Part shown: positions 1 through 9,300 of the stretch, in pieces | Layout: every line of letters begins with the position of its first letter | Position numbering within the stretch: position 1 is the first letter of the stretch | Assembly: GCF_904846695.1 (NCBI RefSeq) | Contig: NZ_CAJHBR010000001.1 | Span: 186,001-250,000 of the forward strand | Length of the DNA: 64,000 nt | Reading direction: 5' to 3' | DNA from: Psychrobacter urativorans | GTDB taxonomy: Bacteria > Pseudomonadota > Gammaproteobacteria > Pseudomonadales > Moraxellaceae | Translations under genes and position numbers: made by a program | The notes under the pieces: model-generated | Database searches by the model: none | Seen by the model: the letters and a program-made list of their open reading frames with translations, nothing else | What the model was told of the DNA's origin: nothing

Positions 1-1
1 C

Positions 2-910
2 AGTTTCGCCCAGTTTATCGCTCCTTGGTTACAGTCAGGATCATTGCAACCTTGGTGCGCACAAGTGGTCGAGTTAACGCCAACTGATGGCAATGCTGAG
101 CCTATTATCATTAAAAAAGAGCAGTGGGACACTACGCATGCTCGCTATATTAGCAGTCCCAAAATGACTAGTTGGGGTCGGCAGCTAGCCGATAATCTAA
201 CTAATAGCAGCCTTAAATTCAAAACCCGTGTGGCCCCATTAAGCACAGAGCATCATCAGTCTACGGACCAGAAAACGGAGCTATTTGACGAGTTTGGCGC
301 CAGTTTAGGTTGCTTTGATTGGGTGATCTGTACAATACCTAATGGGCAAGCTATTGAGCTGTTGGCAGATAGTGGCTGTAGTAAACAGGCGCAAATTAGC
401 CAAGCCAAGATGCTGGCTTGCTATACCTTAATGTTAGGCTGGGATAAAGTCAGTATGCTACCGCAGACGTTGCAAAACAGCGTTGCAGCGACTACTACGC
501 CAATATGGGACGTGGCTTATCCACAACAGTCAATACTCGCTAAAATATTTGTGGAACATCAAAAACCTAACCATAGCGAGCTATTACCTAGTGTCACTAT
601 TCATGCTAATAACGACTGGTCAGAGGTGCACGTCAATGATGATCTTGAAATTATCCAAGCGCAATTATTAGTAGCAGCCAAGCGAGCATTAAACTGGAAT
701 AACGATACAGCGCCAAGCCAAGTAGATTGCCATCGCTGGCGTTACGCCGCTACTGTGATCAATAAGGGCGGGGAAGGGTTAGGAGTTTTAGTCGATAACG
801 ATCGCCACTGGATCGTCAGTGGTGATTGGTGTGGACAAGGTAATATTGAGAGTTGCTACTTGATGGCGGAACAAGTCGTTGAAGTAGTAGTCGCTGCTTT
901 AAGCCTGTAA
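2..910 (+). CDS. FAD-dependent amine oxidase-like protein (renalase type), 3' part
   Basis: This is the carboxy-terminal part of an FAD-dependent oxidoreductase resembling the renalase-like amine oxidases; its substrate is unknown and it is probably cytosolic. The frame is open from base 2, so the start and the expected N-terminal GxGxxG dinucleotide-binding fold lie outside the window. About 302 residues remain. They contain the strand DWVICTIPNGQAIELL of the substrate domain and end with GDWCGQGNIESCYL, which matches the family's C-terminal FAD-contact turn and helix. The gene stands alone, with a 782-base spacer behind it. Family assignment rests on the C-terminal motif only, so the exact subfamily is uncertain. 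Confidence 0.7.
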   Translation, partial: SFAQFIAPWLQSGSLQPWCAQVVELTPTDGNAEPIIIKKEQWDTTHARYISSPKMTSWGRQLADNLTNSSLKFKTRVAPLSTEHHQSTDQKTELFDEFGASLGCFDWVICTIPNGQAIELLADSGCSKQAQISQAKMLACYTLMLGWDKVSMLPQTLQNSVAATTTPIWDVAYPQQSILAKIFVEHQKPNHSELLPSVTIHANNDWSEVHVNDDLEIIQAQLLVAAKRALNWNNDTAPSQVDCHRWRYAATVINKGGEGLGVLVDNDRHWIVSGDWCGQGNIESCYLMAEQVVEVVVAALSL

Positions 911-1692
911 TTGCCTTTATTTATCTGCTATTACAAAGACCATGTATGAGCTTATGCCAGCATAACGCACCACATTCGCACGTATAAACATCACCTCAGT
1001 CAAGTGCGTGCCGTCATTAGCAAAGCAACCCTAGGCAAATCAAGCGCAAGATCATTATAGTATTGATTAAGTAGTAACTGAATATGCTGGTCAAATTGGT
1101 AGTCAATCCAATACACATGAACATAAGATTCATATCAATAAAGAAATTAGCAGACAAAAAAAGGCCCACAGAGGAGTAACTGTGGGCTGAGGAAAACTGG
1201 CCAAATAGCTGGATAGTTAGCTATAGAATCAGTGAGTACTACTTATTATTGTTGGTTTCTTAGTAAAATTATACTTTATACAAAGTCATCAGCTTTGATG
1301 GAATTTACATGAGGTTAATCATGATAATTTCAATGTTTATAAATATTCACTTACAACTACCAGTGCACAACTGTAGCTCTGCTATTCATCTATAATAGCC
1401 GAGGTATAGCCAATTTTATAGTTCCAGTTACATGCTATTACGTTCGTACAGGTTTTAATACAATGTCTTATTTTGAAACATTTGACCTCTAGTCAAAAGA
1501 ATACTACCTAATGTCGGATAAATGTTGCTATTAAAGAATTTTAAACTACTTTTTTAGGAGTTTTTATCTGAATAAAGTGAACAGATACAACTACACATAA
1601 ATAGATGGCATGACGTCATAGATGAAAAATGCTAAGCTAGCAGCCATAATCGCATCTCCTATTATTTATTTTCTTATTAGACTGGTTCTGTC
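911..1692. other. 782-base spacer without a protein gene
   Basis: No convincing open frame is present on either strand. The only structured element is a GC-rich hairpin with a T-run reading leftward near 1158-1187, described separately as the end of a possible small RNA. The remainder is A+T-rich and presumably holds the pgsA promoter near its right end. Confidence 0.5.
1155..1261 (-). ncRNA. Candidate small RNA ending in an intrinsic terminator
   Basis: Read on the minus strand, a perfect 8-bp stem (arms at 1180-1187 and 1164-1171, eight-base loop) is followed directly by seven T residues, a textbook intrinsic terminator. No minus-strand gene lies upstream to use it. About 90 bases before it on the same strand is a perfect TATAAT box (plus-strand 1268-1273), although no good -35 box stands 16-18 bases further out. 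A transcript of roughly 107 nt would fit. This is inference; no known RNA family was recognised. Confidence 0.3.
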
Positions 1693-2373
1693 ATGACCAA
1701 AAGTACAGATATACCTACGCCGCAGTCACAGCCAGTACCGAACGATAAAAGCATTTTTAATCTGCCGAATAACCTGACTATTGCGCGTATTTTGATGATT
1801 CCGTTGTTCGTAGCGATCGCTTATTGGCCGCCGGCAATGGGCATCAATATGCCTGCGATAACAGATAACGTTATTGGACGAGTAGGGATGAGTGAGTTTA
1901 GCGATAGTTTGCTACGTCACTTGTTGCTGACCGGGGTGTTTATCATCGCCGCTATTACCGATTGGCTCGATGGTTATTTTGCCCGTAAGCTCAATGTGAT
2001 GTCGGCTTTTGGACGCTTTTTGGACCCTGTCGCTGACAAACTAATGGTAGCGGCGGCGCTGATTATTTTAGTACAGTGGCATCCTAATATTATTATGGCA
2101 ATAGCGGCTATTGTAATTATTTCGCGCGAGATTGCAGTATCAGCGCTACGTGAATGGATGGCCGAGCTGGGCAATCGTACTAGTGTAGCGGTGTCTTATG
2201 TCGGCAAGCTCAAGACCACTTTTCAGATGATCGCTATTACGGTACTGCTACTGAACTGGGAGTCACTGGAATTGGTTGGTTATGGTCTGATGGTGGCAGC
2301 AGTGATCTTAACCCTCTGGTCGATGTTTATTTATCTTAAAGCGGCTTGGCCTTATCTTAAGCAAAGCGGCTAA
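1693..2373 (+). CDS. pgsA: CDP-diacylglycerol--glycerol-3-phosphate 3-phosphatidyltransferase
   Basis: PgsA transfers the phosphatidyl group of CDP-diacylglycerol to glycerol-3-phosphate, the committed step to phosphatidylglycerol and cardiolipin, in the inner membrane. The CDP-alcohol phosphotransferase signature is complete: D90, D93, G94, A97-R98, G107, D111 and D115, the four aspartates that bind metal. Several hydrophobic spans flank it, and INLPN-type N-terminal sequence (FNLPNNLTIARIL) is typical of the family. At 226 residues it is slightly longer than the usual 180-200, with a hydrophilic N-terminal tail and an extra loop before the active site. It appears to be transcribed alone and ends before a terminator at 2509-2540. 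No clear ribosome binding site precedes the ATG. Confidence 0.93.
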   Translation: MTKSTDIPTPQSQPVPNDKSIFNLPNNLTIARILMIPLFVAIAYWPPAMGINMPAITDNVIGRVGMSEFSDSLLRHLLLTGVFIIAAITDWLDGYFARKLNVMSAFGRFLDPVADKLMVAAALIILVQWHPNIIMAIAAIVIISREIAVSALREWMAELGNRTSVAVSYVGKLKTTFQMIAITVLLLNWESLELVGYGLMVAAVILTLWSMFIYLKAAWPYLKQSG

Positions 2374-2436
2374 CTATAAAAGCTTGGATTGAAGCATTAT
2401 TGAGTTGGTTTTCGCTAGATATTTATATTAATACTT

Positions 2437-2473
2437 TAAGTAATGACCTAAGTAATGACCCAAGTAATGAACC
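2437..2473. repeat. Short tandem repeat, unit about 13 bases, three copies
   Basis: The words aagtaatgacct, aagtaatgaccc and aagtaatgaacc follow one another in the spacer after pgsA. Nothing suggests a function. Confidence 0.5.
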
Positions 2474-2508
2474 GATTTTTTAGCTAGCAGTCATTTAGCT
2501 AGTAATAA

Positions 2509-2540
2509 CGTCAGTAGCCTAAGGCTATTGGCGTTTTTTT
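2509..2540 (+). terminator. Probable terminator of pgsA
   Basis: An 11-bp imperfect stem (cgtcagtagcc and ggctattggcg) with a three-base loop is followed by seven T residues. It lies 135 bases after pgsA, on the same strand. Confidence 0.65.
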
Positions 2541-2720
2541 GGTTTTAGCTAGCACTATAATTTTGGCTATTTTTTAAGTTATTTTAAACTTTGATTGTTA
2601 TAGTGATTAAGATATACTCAAAAATAATCTACCGAACATTAGTAAGGCTAGTAAAGTGGCGCACGCTATAAGATAGTATCCACACAGCCGACCTTGACTG
2701 GTTTATAGGAGTAAAGCGTT

Positions 2721-3437
2721 ATGAAATTATATAAAGGGCAGTGTTTTACTGGCGTTGTATTATTAGCGCTGCTGGCCGGTTGTTCTTCCACGGCTCCTAT
2801 AAGCGAAAGCTCAATGCAGACGGCTTCAAAATCGGAACGTTTGGGCACTCAATGGGGTGATGAAGTTAATTCGCCAGTGACTAGCGTTAATTTGCGTCGT
2901 ACTAGTGAGAGACCTATCGAGCAAATGCAGCTTTATTATGCCGATAAAAACTACAGTGGTCGGGCTATAAATAGTATGTCACTAGTGGCTGGAAAAATCG
3001 ACTTTTCAGTAGCTACTGATAGAGGTAATTTATCGCTTTATCGAGATAATGGTCATTATTACGTTCAAGGTCATGCCGGCCAAGCCTACCGTTTAGTGTA
3101 TAAAAATAATAGCCCTAATACTTATGAAGTAGTGGCTAGTGTCGATGGCTTAAATGTTATTGACGGTAGTGCAGCCAGTCGTTATGCCACCGGTTATGTG
3201 CTAGCTCCCAATAAGCAGCTAGTGATTGAAGGGTTTCGAAAAAATAAAAGTGCGGTAGCCTCGTTTATTTTTAGCAAGCCAGAGAATGCTTATGCGGCGA
3301 ATACTGATAGTGGCTCTATAAATAATACTGGCGTTATTGGTGCTGTTATTTACCAGCTTTATGATCCTTCTCGTCCTAGAGCACAAAATTTACAAGCCTT
3401 TCCAGCAGATAATGGCTATGCCAAGCCACCAAAATAA
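2721..3437 (+). CDS. Conserved lipoprotein, first of a tandem pair
   Basis: This is a probable lipoprotein of unknown function. Residues 1-20 form a signal peptide with a hydrophobic core and the lipobox LAGC, which places the lipidated cysteine at C21. The +2 residue is serine, which does not favour inner-membrane retention, so an outer-membrane location is expected. The mature part is a single predicted beta-rich domain containing ERLGTQWGDEV (from about residue 39), LVAGKIDFSVATDRGNLSLY and a C-terminal SKPENAYAANTDSGSINN stretch, followed by an ending in AFPADNGYAKPPK. A good AGGAG site stands ten bases before the ATG. The next gene is a paralogue of almost the same mature domain, so the pair arose by tandem duplication. 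I do not recognise a named domain family. Confidence 0.8.
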   Translation: MKLYKGQCFTGVVLLALLAGCSSTAPISESSMQTASKSERLGTQWGDEVNSPVTSVNLRRTSERPIEQMQLYYADKNYSGRAINSMSLVAGKIDFSVATDRGNLSLYRDNGHYYVQGHAGQAYRLVYKNNSPNTYEVVASVDGLNVIDGSAASRYATGYVLAPNKQLVIEGFRKNKSAVASFIFSKPENAYAANTDSGSINNTGVIGAVIYQLYDPSRPRAQNLQAFPADNGYAKPPK

Positions 3438-3573
3438 GCGCTACTATTATTTGATTATGATCAAATCAATGAGTGCTCGGCTGCTAACCGTTATACAGTA
3501 ATTAAAGCCCCCTAATAGCGTAGCTAATCTAGCAACATTCCTAGCTACCAATTACTTACAAGAGGAAATAAGC

Positions 3574-4392
3574 ATGAAACTAGTCAAAAAACAATCATTG
3601 CTTGCCGTCGGTTTAGTAGCGCTATTAACGGGGTGTTCATCGAATACCAGCATGAAAGAGGACTCTGCTCAACCCTCGTCTGAGCCCGTGCAAAATGAGT
3701 CTACGCAAGATGCAGCAGTGCAGGATGAGACCGTGCAGAATAATGCTGATTCTATGCAAGAAAAGTCAACGCAAGATGCCAGTGAGTCAGAGCGTTTGGG
3801 TACTCAATGGGGCGATGAAGTTGACTCACGAGTGACTATGGTTGATCTGCGTCGTGTCAGTGACCAACCTATTGAGGAGATGCAGGTAAGTTATGCTGAT
3901 AAGACTTATAAGGGCCGCGCCTTAAATAGCATGTCATTGGTTGCTGGTAAGATTGACTTTTCAGTAACCACGGATGACGGTAATTTATCAATTTATCGTG
4001 ATGCTAGTAATTACTATTTGCAAGGTAGAGCAGGTCAGGCATACCGTCTGGTTTATAAAAACAATAGCAGCAATACTTATGAGATCGTCGCTAGTGTCGA
4101 CGGTATCAACGTTTTGGATGGTAGCGAAGCCAGTCGCTATGACGATGGCTATGTGTTAAACCCTAATGAAGAACTGGTTATTGAAGGTTTCCGTAAGAGT
4201 GAAGATGCAGTAGCCTCTTTTATCTTTAGCAAACCTGAAAATGCTTATGCCGCCAATACCGATAGTGGTTCTATAGATAATACCGGCATCATCGGTTCAG
4301 TCATCTATGAGCTTTATGATCCATCTGAGAGCAAACCAAAAACGCAACAAGCCTTTCCAGCAGATAATGGCTATGCCAAAGCACCAAAATAG
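3574..4392 (+). CDS. Conserved lipoprotein, second of a tandem pair, with a Gln/Asp-rich linker
   Basis: A paralogue of the upstream lipoprotein. The signal peptide again gives lipobox LTGC with C21. The difference is a linker of roughly 40 extra residues between the lipidated cysteine and the conserved domain. It is built from imperfect copies of a short unit (TQDAAVQDETVQN, then MQEKSTQDASES), acidic and Gln-rich, and probably a flexible tether. From ERLGTQWGDEV onward the two proteins align without gaps over almost all of their length. An AGAGGAA site sits before the ATG, and a strong terminator follows at 4465-4498. The 136-base gap between the two genes holds no terminator, so they may be cotranscribed. 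Function unknown. Confidence 0.8.
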   Translation: MKLVKKQSLLAVGLVALLTGCSSNTSMKEDSAQPSSEPVQNESTQDAAVQDETVQNNADSMQEKSTQDASESERLGTQWGDEVDSRVTMVDLRRVSDQPIEEMQVSYADKTYKGRALNSMSLVAGKIDFSVTTDDGNLSIYRDASNYYLQGRAGQAYRLVYKNNSSNTYEIVASVDGINVLDGSEASRYDDGYVLNPNEELVIEGFRKSEDAVASFIFSKPENAYAANTDSGSIDNTGIIGSVIYELYDPSESKPKTQQAFPADNGYAKAPK

Positions 4393-4464
4393 TTATTAAA
4401 ATAGCCGTTAATAAAAGGCTGTTTTGACTAAACCAGTTACAATCTACACTTTATAATAGATAGA

Positions 4465-4498
4465 AAATGCCAGCGATACGGTTATCGCTGGCATTTTT
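4465..4498 (+). terminator. Strong bidirectional terminator
   Basis: A near-perfect 13-bp stem (aatgccagcgata and its complement) with a three-base loop has A residues on one side and T residues on the other. It can end the lipoprotein genes on the plus strand and the split-barrel gene on the minus strand. Confidence 0.85.
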
Positions 4499-4601
4499 AA
4501 TTACTGACTGTTTGCTAACTAAAAGGTACTAATTAACTAAATAGTACTAATTAACCAAAAATTAATGATCCATTAAAAAATATTCGTTCAAATCTATAGC
4601 C

Positions 4602-5096
4602 TTATAACTCGATAGAGAAGTTTTCGCCTAAGCTCTTATCGATAGCAGTATCAGTCACTGCTGCGGCAGTAATTTTAAACACATTAGCGAATGAATTACC
4701 ATTAGCCCAGTATTCAGCCCCATGAGGCGTTACTTTTATTAGCTGTACTTTAGGATCATCAATACCTTGCTCAAAATAAGCGTTATATATCGGTGACCAT
4801 AACTCTTTTAGCTTTTCTTCATCAGTAACTAGCTCAGCTTTACCAGTAATGGATAGGTAGTTTTTATCATCTTGACTAGCATAAGCGAGGTTAACTTCTG
4901 GATTGTGCTTAATATTGTCAGCCGTGTCAGAAGGACTATGACCAATAAACCAAATTTCTTTAGCGCCAATACTAGTCTCAATAGTATTCATCGGGCAAGA
5001 GTGCAAATGATCCTCGCTAGTACGAGTGGTCAGCATGGTATATTTAATATCATTAACCATCGCTTGAATCTTGTCCATTTGCTGTTGTCTGCTCAT
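4602..5096 (-). CDS. Pyridoxamine 5'-phosphate oxidase-like flavin split-barrel protein (general stress protein 26 type)
   Basis: A 164-residue cytosolic protein of the PNPOx-like split-barrel family, the group of general stress protein 26; members bind FMN, F420 or haem, and no specific reaction can be given here. Family features include the N-terminal helix MDKIQAMVNDIKYTML, the strand with HSCPM replacing the paralogue's HAWPM, and GAKEIWFIGHSPSD. The open frame runs 24 codons further upstream, but I start at 5096: the ATG there has an AAGGAAG site seven bases away, and the start then matches the paralogue at 5359-5853 exactly in length. The two genes lie in tandem on the minus strand and are clearly related throughout. 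Confidence 0.8.
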   Translation of the reverse strand: MSRQQQMDKIQAMVNDIKYTMLTTRTSEDHLHSCPMNTIETSIGAKEIWFIGHSPSDTADNIKHNPEVNLAYASQDDKNYLSITGKAELVTDEEKLKELWSPIYNAYFEQGIDDPKVQLIKVTPHGAEYWANGNSFANVFKITAAAVTDTAIDKSLGENFSIEL

Positions 5097-5259
5097 AAGA
5101 GGCTTCCTTGTCATTTGTAGGGGGTGGTTAGAGCAATGTTTATAGCTTACCGTAACTAATATAGCCAAATAGCCTAATCCAACAATAGAGGTAGTCTGTA
5201 ATAGGCTGTGAAGGTTTGTAAGCTACTATTGGCTTTATTAAAAGTAAAATTTGCAGCAT

Positions 5260-5294
5260 AAAAAACGCCAGTAAAGAGACCCTTACTGACGCTG
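5260..5294 (-). terminator. Terminator after the upstream split-barrel gene
   Basis: Read leftward, a nine-bp stem (cgtcagtaa and ttactggcg, one G-U pair) is followed by six T residues, 65 bases after the stop of the 5359-5853 gene. Confidence 0.7.
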
Positions 5295-5358
5295 GTATTC
5301 ATACTTTATCTGTATCTATCGTTTGCAACTATTTAAAATTTCAGAACTATAGTTAGAA

Positions 5359-5853
5359 CTATAAAGAGATATTGAACTGTTCGCCGACACCTTCAGCAGT
5401 TTTACCATCTTGCATAGCTGCTGCTGCCATTTTGAACATATTCACAGTAGAGCTGCCACTGATCCAGCATTCTATACCATGGGGAACCACTTTAATCAAT
5501 TGCACGTTTTCGTCTTCTTTACCATGTTCAAAGAATGCGCTGTCCATTGGTGACCATAGTTCATCCAATTTATCTTTGTCTACTGGTAACTCAGCATTAC
5601 CACTGACTGAAACATAATTTTTGGAATCTTGAGTGGCGTAAGTTAAGCCTACTTTTTTGCTATCTTGCAGGTCTTTTACCACGTCTGAAGTCTTATCACC
5701 GATGAACCAAATTTCTTTAGCACCGATACTGCTTTCAGTAGTAGTCATTGGCCAAGCATGTAGATCCCCTTTTTTATTCACTGTAGTCATCATAGCGAAT
5801 TTAACATCTTTGATAACTTCTTGAATCTTATCGATCTGTTGTTGCTTGCTCAT
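5359..5853 (-). CDS. Pyridoxamine 5'-phosphate oxidase-like flavin split-barrel protein (general stress protein 26 type)
   Basis: Paralogue of the neighbouring split-barrel protein, also 164 residues. It keeps the more typical motif HAWPMTTTESS near residue 32, followed by GAKEIWFIGD, and a conserved VPHGIECWI region near residue 130. GGGAAA precedes the ATG. A terminator at 5260-5294 separates it from its paralogue, so the two are probably transcribed separately. In Acinetobacter and Psychrobacter such proteins are often stress-induced; that is knowledge of the family, not visible here. Cofactor and substrate cannot be predicted from sequence. Confidence 0.82.
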   Translation of the reverse strand: MSKQQQIDKIQEVIKDVKFAMMTTVNKKGDLHAWPMTTTESSIGAKEIWFIGDKTSDVVKDLQDSKKVGLTYATQDSKNYVSVSGNAELPVDKDKLDELWSPMDSAFFEHGKEDENVQLIKVVPHGIECWISGSSTVNMFKMAAAAMQDGKTAEGVGEQFNISL

Positions 5854-6315
5854 AGTGTTTCCCTTTTGATTTTTAATTATTTGCGATGCTAGTAACCGAT
5901 ACTAGTAAATGGCATGCTAATTGAATTCTAACCGTTGTTTTATTAACTGACCCTAGAATAGCGAAGTGCATAGCGGTATTTATATAGTTTGCCAGTAAGG
6001 CGATGTGAGCGTTTGTAAGGACTACAATAGTTGCGTAAAAAGTGTGAGTGTTTGCCGAGGTGAATAACTCGCTAACTAAGCTTGCTAACTAACAGAGGAG
6101 GGTAAATCTGCACTAAACCTAATGATAAAATAGGCAAAAATCAGCCACTCAATAGCGAGCAAAGAATAAGGGCTTAGTTATATTTGCCACAAACAAGCTG
6201 AATTTATCGTGCTTTGCCCCTGCTTATTTCAGGTCTTCTTGTTATAATGCAACGACCAATTACCTCGCATGACCATAATGCCACATCTACCTTATACTCT
6301 ATGGAACAAGCCTTT
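5854..6315. other. Spacer upstream of purL
   Basis: This spacer lies between divergent genes and should hold both promoters. A strong ribosome-binding-like GAGGAGGG at 6095-6102 is not followed by any open frame. No purine riboswitch or hairpin was seen. Confidence 0.4.
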
Positions 6316-9300
6316 ATGATGACCATTGCCGGACAACCGTTTTTGACCGACTTCCAGACCCAGCAACTCATTAGTCAGTTTCAACAAAAGACTGCACTCA
6401 ATGTGACTCAAATTAGTACCCAACAGGTCTATGTGCTCTCAAGAGAATTAGATGGTGATGAGCATAAAAAAGCCTTAGATCTATTGGCAGTCACTAACAC
6501 AACCGACTTTACCGCAGCGCAAGCGAATCAGCTGCAAGTCATCGTCGGCCCACGTTTTGGTACTATATCGCCATGGGCAAGTAAAGCGACAGATATCTTT
6601 AACAACTGTGAGATCAGTATCAAGCGTGTTGAACGAGTGATCGTCTATACTTTAACCGTCAGTGATTATAAGCAGGCTAAGCTGCCTGCCGCTGCTGAGC
6701 AATTATTGTTTGACCGCATGACCCAAAGCTTAGTTTATGACTTAGCGGATACTAGTAAGTTATTCGATGATCAGCAACCGGCTTCATTGAACCATGTTGA
6801 TGTCATTGGTGCAGGGCGCAGCGCTTTAGAGTCTGCTAATACACAATTCGGTTTTGCCTTATCTAGTGAAGATATCGACTATTTAATGAACGCTTATGTT
6901 GATGAGCTGCAACGCAATCCGACTGACGTTGAGCTAATGATGTTTGCGCAGGCCAACTCTGAGCATTGCCGTCATAAAATATTCAATGCGGAATGGACAA
7001 TCGACGGTGAAGTACAAGCCAAATCATTGTTTCAGATGATCAAGAATACTTATAAACAAAATCCACAAGGTATTTTGTCTGCTTATAAAGATAACGCTGC
7101 GGTAATGGCTGGCGCTGAAGGCTGGCGCTTTTATCCGGTCCCTAAAAATGCCACTGATATCAATTCAACGCATCCCTATGACTTTCATCAAGAAGATATC
7201 GATATTTTAATGAAAGTCGAGACCCATAATCATCCAACCGCTATCGCCCCTTATGCTGGGGCCGCTACAGGCGCTGGTGGTGAGATTCGTGATGAAGGCG
7301 CAACTGGTCGTGGTGGTAAGCCTAAAGCAGGTCTAACGGGCTTTCATGTCTCGCATTTGCACATTCCTGAGTTGGCCGAGAAGTGGGAACAATCCGGTAC
7401 GCTTAGTACCCAAGATTATGGCACACCGGATCGCATGGCCACTAGTTTGGAAATTATGACCCAAGCCCCTTTAGGTAGTGCCAACTTCTCTAATGAGTTT
7501 GGTCGTCCTAATCTATGCGGTTATTTCCGTAGCTTTCAGCTAGATACTTCAGCTGCCAAAGACGGAAGTCAAATGCGTGGATATCATAAGCCAATCATGC
7601 TGGCTGGTGGTTATGGCAATATCAAACGCAACTTAATCGAAAAAAATACTATCCAACAAGGTGATCTGTTGATCGTCCTTGGTGGCCCAGCGATGCAGAT
7701 TGGCTTAGGGGGCGGTGCCGCCTCTTCAGTCGATAGCGGCTCATTAGATGAAGGCTTAGACTTTGCTTCAGTACAGCGTGATAACGCCGAAATGGAGCGC
7801 CGCTGTCAAGAAGTGATGGATCGCTGCTGGGCACTAGCGGGCAATGATGTCGACGTTAGTAATGGCGGCAAAGACGGTAACCCAATCGTCTCCTTGCATG
7901 ACGTCGGGGCCGGTGGTTTATCTAATGCTATGCCAGAGCTAGTCAATGATCATGAAATGGGCGCTCATCTCAATCTACGCCGCATTCCTTCGTTAGAAGC
8001 TGGCATGTCGCCAATGGCGATTTGGTCAAACGAAGCGCAAGAGCGTTATGTACTGGCGATTCATCCTGAGAGCGAAGCTCAGTTCGATGCAATATGCGAG
8101 CGTGAGCGCTGTCCGTATGCCATCTTAGGTACCGCCACTGATATCCGTCAGCTTATCGTTGATGATGAGTTATTAGCTGAGCAGCCAGTCGATATGCCGA
8201 TGCAAGTATTGCTAGGCGGTACGCCAAAAATGAAGCGTAGCTTTAGCCGTCAACAGGCGACTTTGCCAGCATTACAACTTGATGAGGTGAATTTAGCCGA
8301 CTCTATCACTGACGTATTACGTCATCCTACTGTCGCTAGTAAGTCATTCTTGATTAGCATTGGTGATCGCTCTATCACTGGTATGGTGGTCCGTGATCAG
8401 TATGTCGGTCGCTATCAAGTACCAGTGGCAGATTGTGCAGTAACTGCCACGGGCTTGCGCAGTCTTGCAGGTCAGCCGATGACTGGTGAAGCGATGAGCG
8501 TCGGCGAGCGCACGCCAGTGGCTTTGATTAGTCCTACAGCTTCGGCACGTTTAGCGGTTGGCGAAGCGATCACTAACATCGCTGGCGCGTGCATTGCGCA
8601 GTTATCCGATATTACTATGTCAGCGAACTGGATGGCAGCTTGTGGTGATGATAGCGAGGATGCAGCGTTGTTCGATGCCGTTTATGCGGTAGGCGAAGAG
8701 CTATGCCCAGCCTTGGGTATCGCCATTCCAGTCGGTAAAGATTCGCTGTCTATGCGTGCTAACTGGACAGATGAAGACGCCGAGACAGGCGCACAAGATA
8801 AGTCAGTAGTCTCTCCAATGAGCTTAGTGATTACCGCTTTTGCTCCTGTTGTTGATGTGGCAAAAACCTTAACGCCTGAGTTGTTGAATGGTGATAGTGC
8901 GTTCTATCGCATTGATTTATCCAAAGGTAAGTTACGTTTAGGCGGTTCTATCTTAGCGCAAACCCTTAGCCAATTAGGTAATGACTGCCCAGATCTTACC
9001 CAGCCAAGTGATCTAGTAGATTTCTTTAACTTTATCCAAGCGGGTAATGCCCAAAATGTCATCAGTGCTTATCACGATATCGGCGATGGTGGCCTGCTAG
9101 CAACTATTGCTGAGATGCAATTCACTAGTCGTCAAGGTATCAAGCTGTCATTGACTGATGATAATCTATTAGGTCAGTTATTCAGTGAAGAGTTAGGCGC
9201 AGTGATTCAGGTGTTACCTGAAAACGTACCTGCATTGATGCAAATGGCCGAAGAATTCAATGTCGGTGATATGTTGAGCTTAGTGGGACACAGCACTGAG

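Noticed and set aside
6214-6315. Longer N-terminus of PurL from the TTG at 6214
   Set aside because: No ribosome binding site and no match to the usual start; ATG at 6316 preferred.
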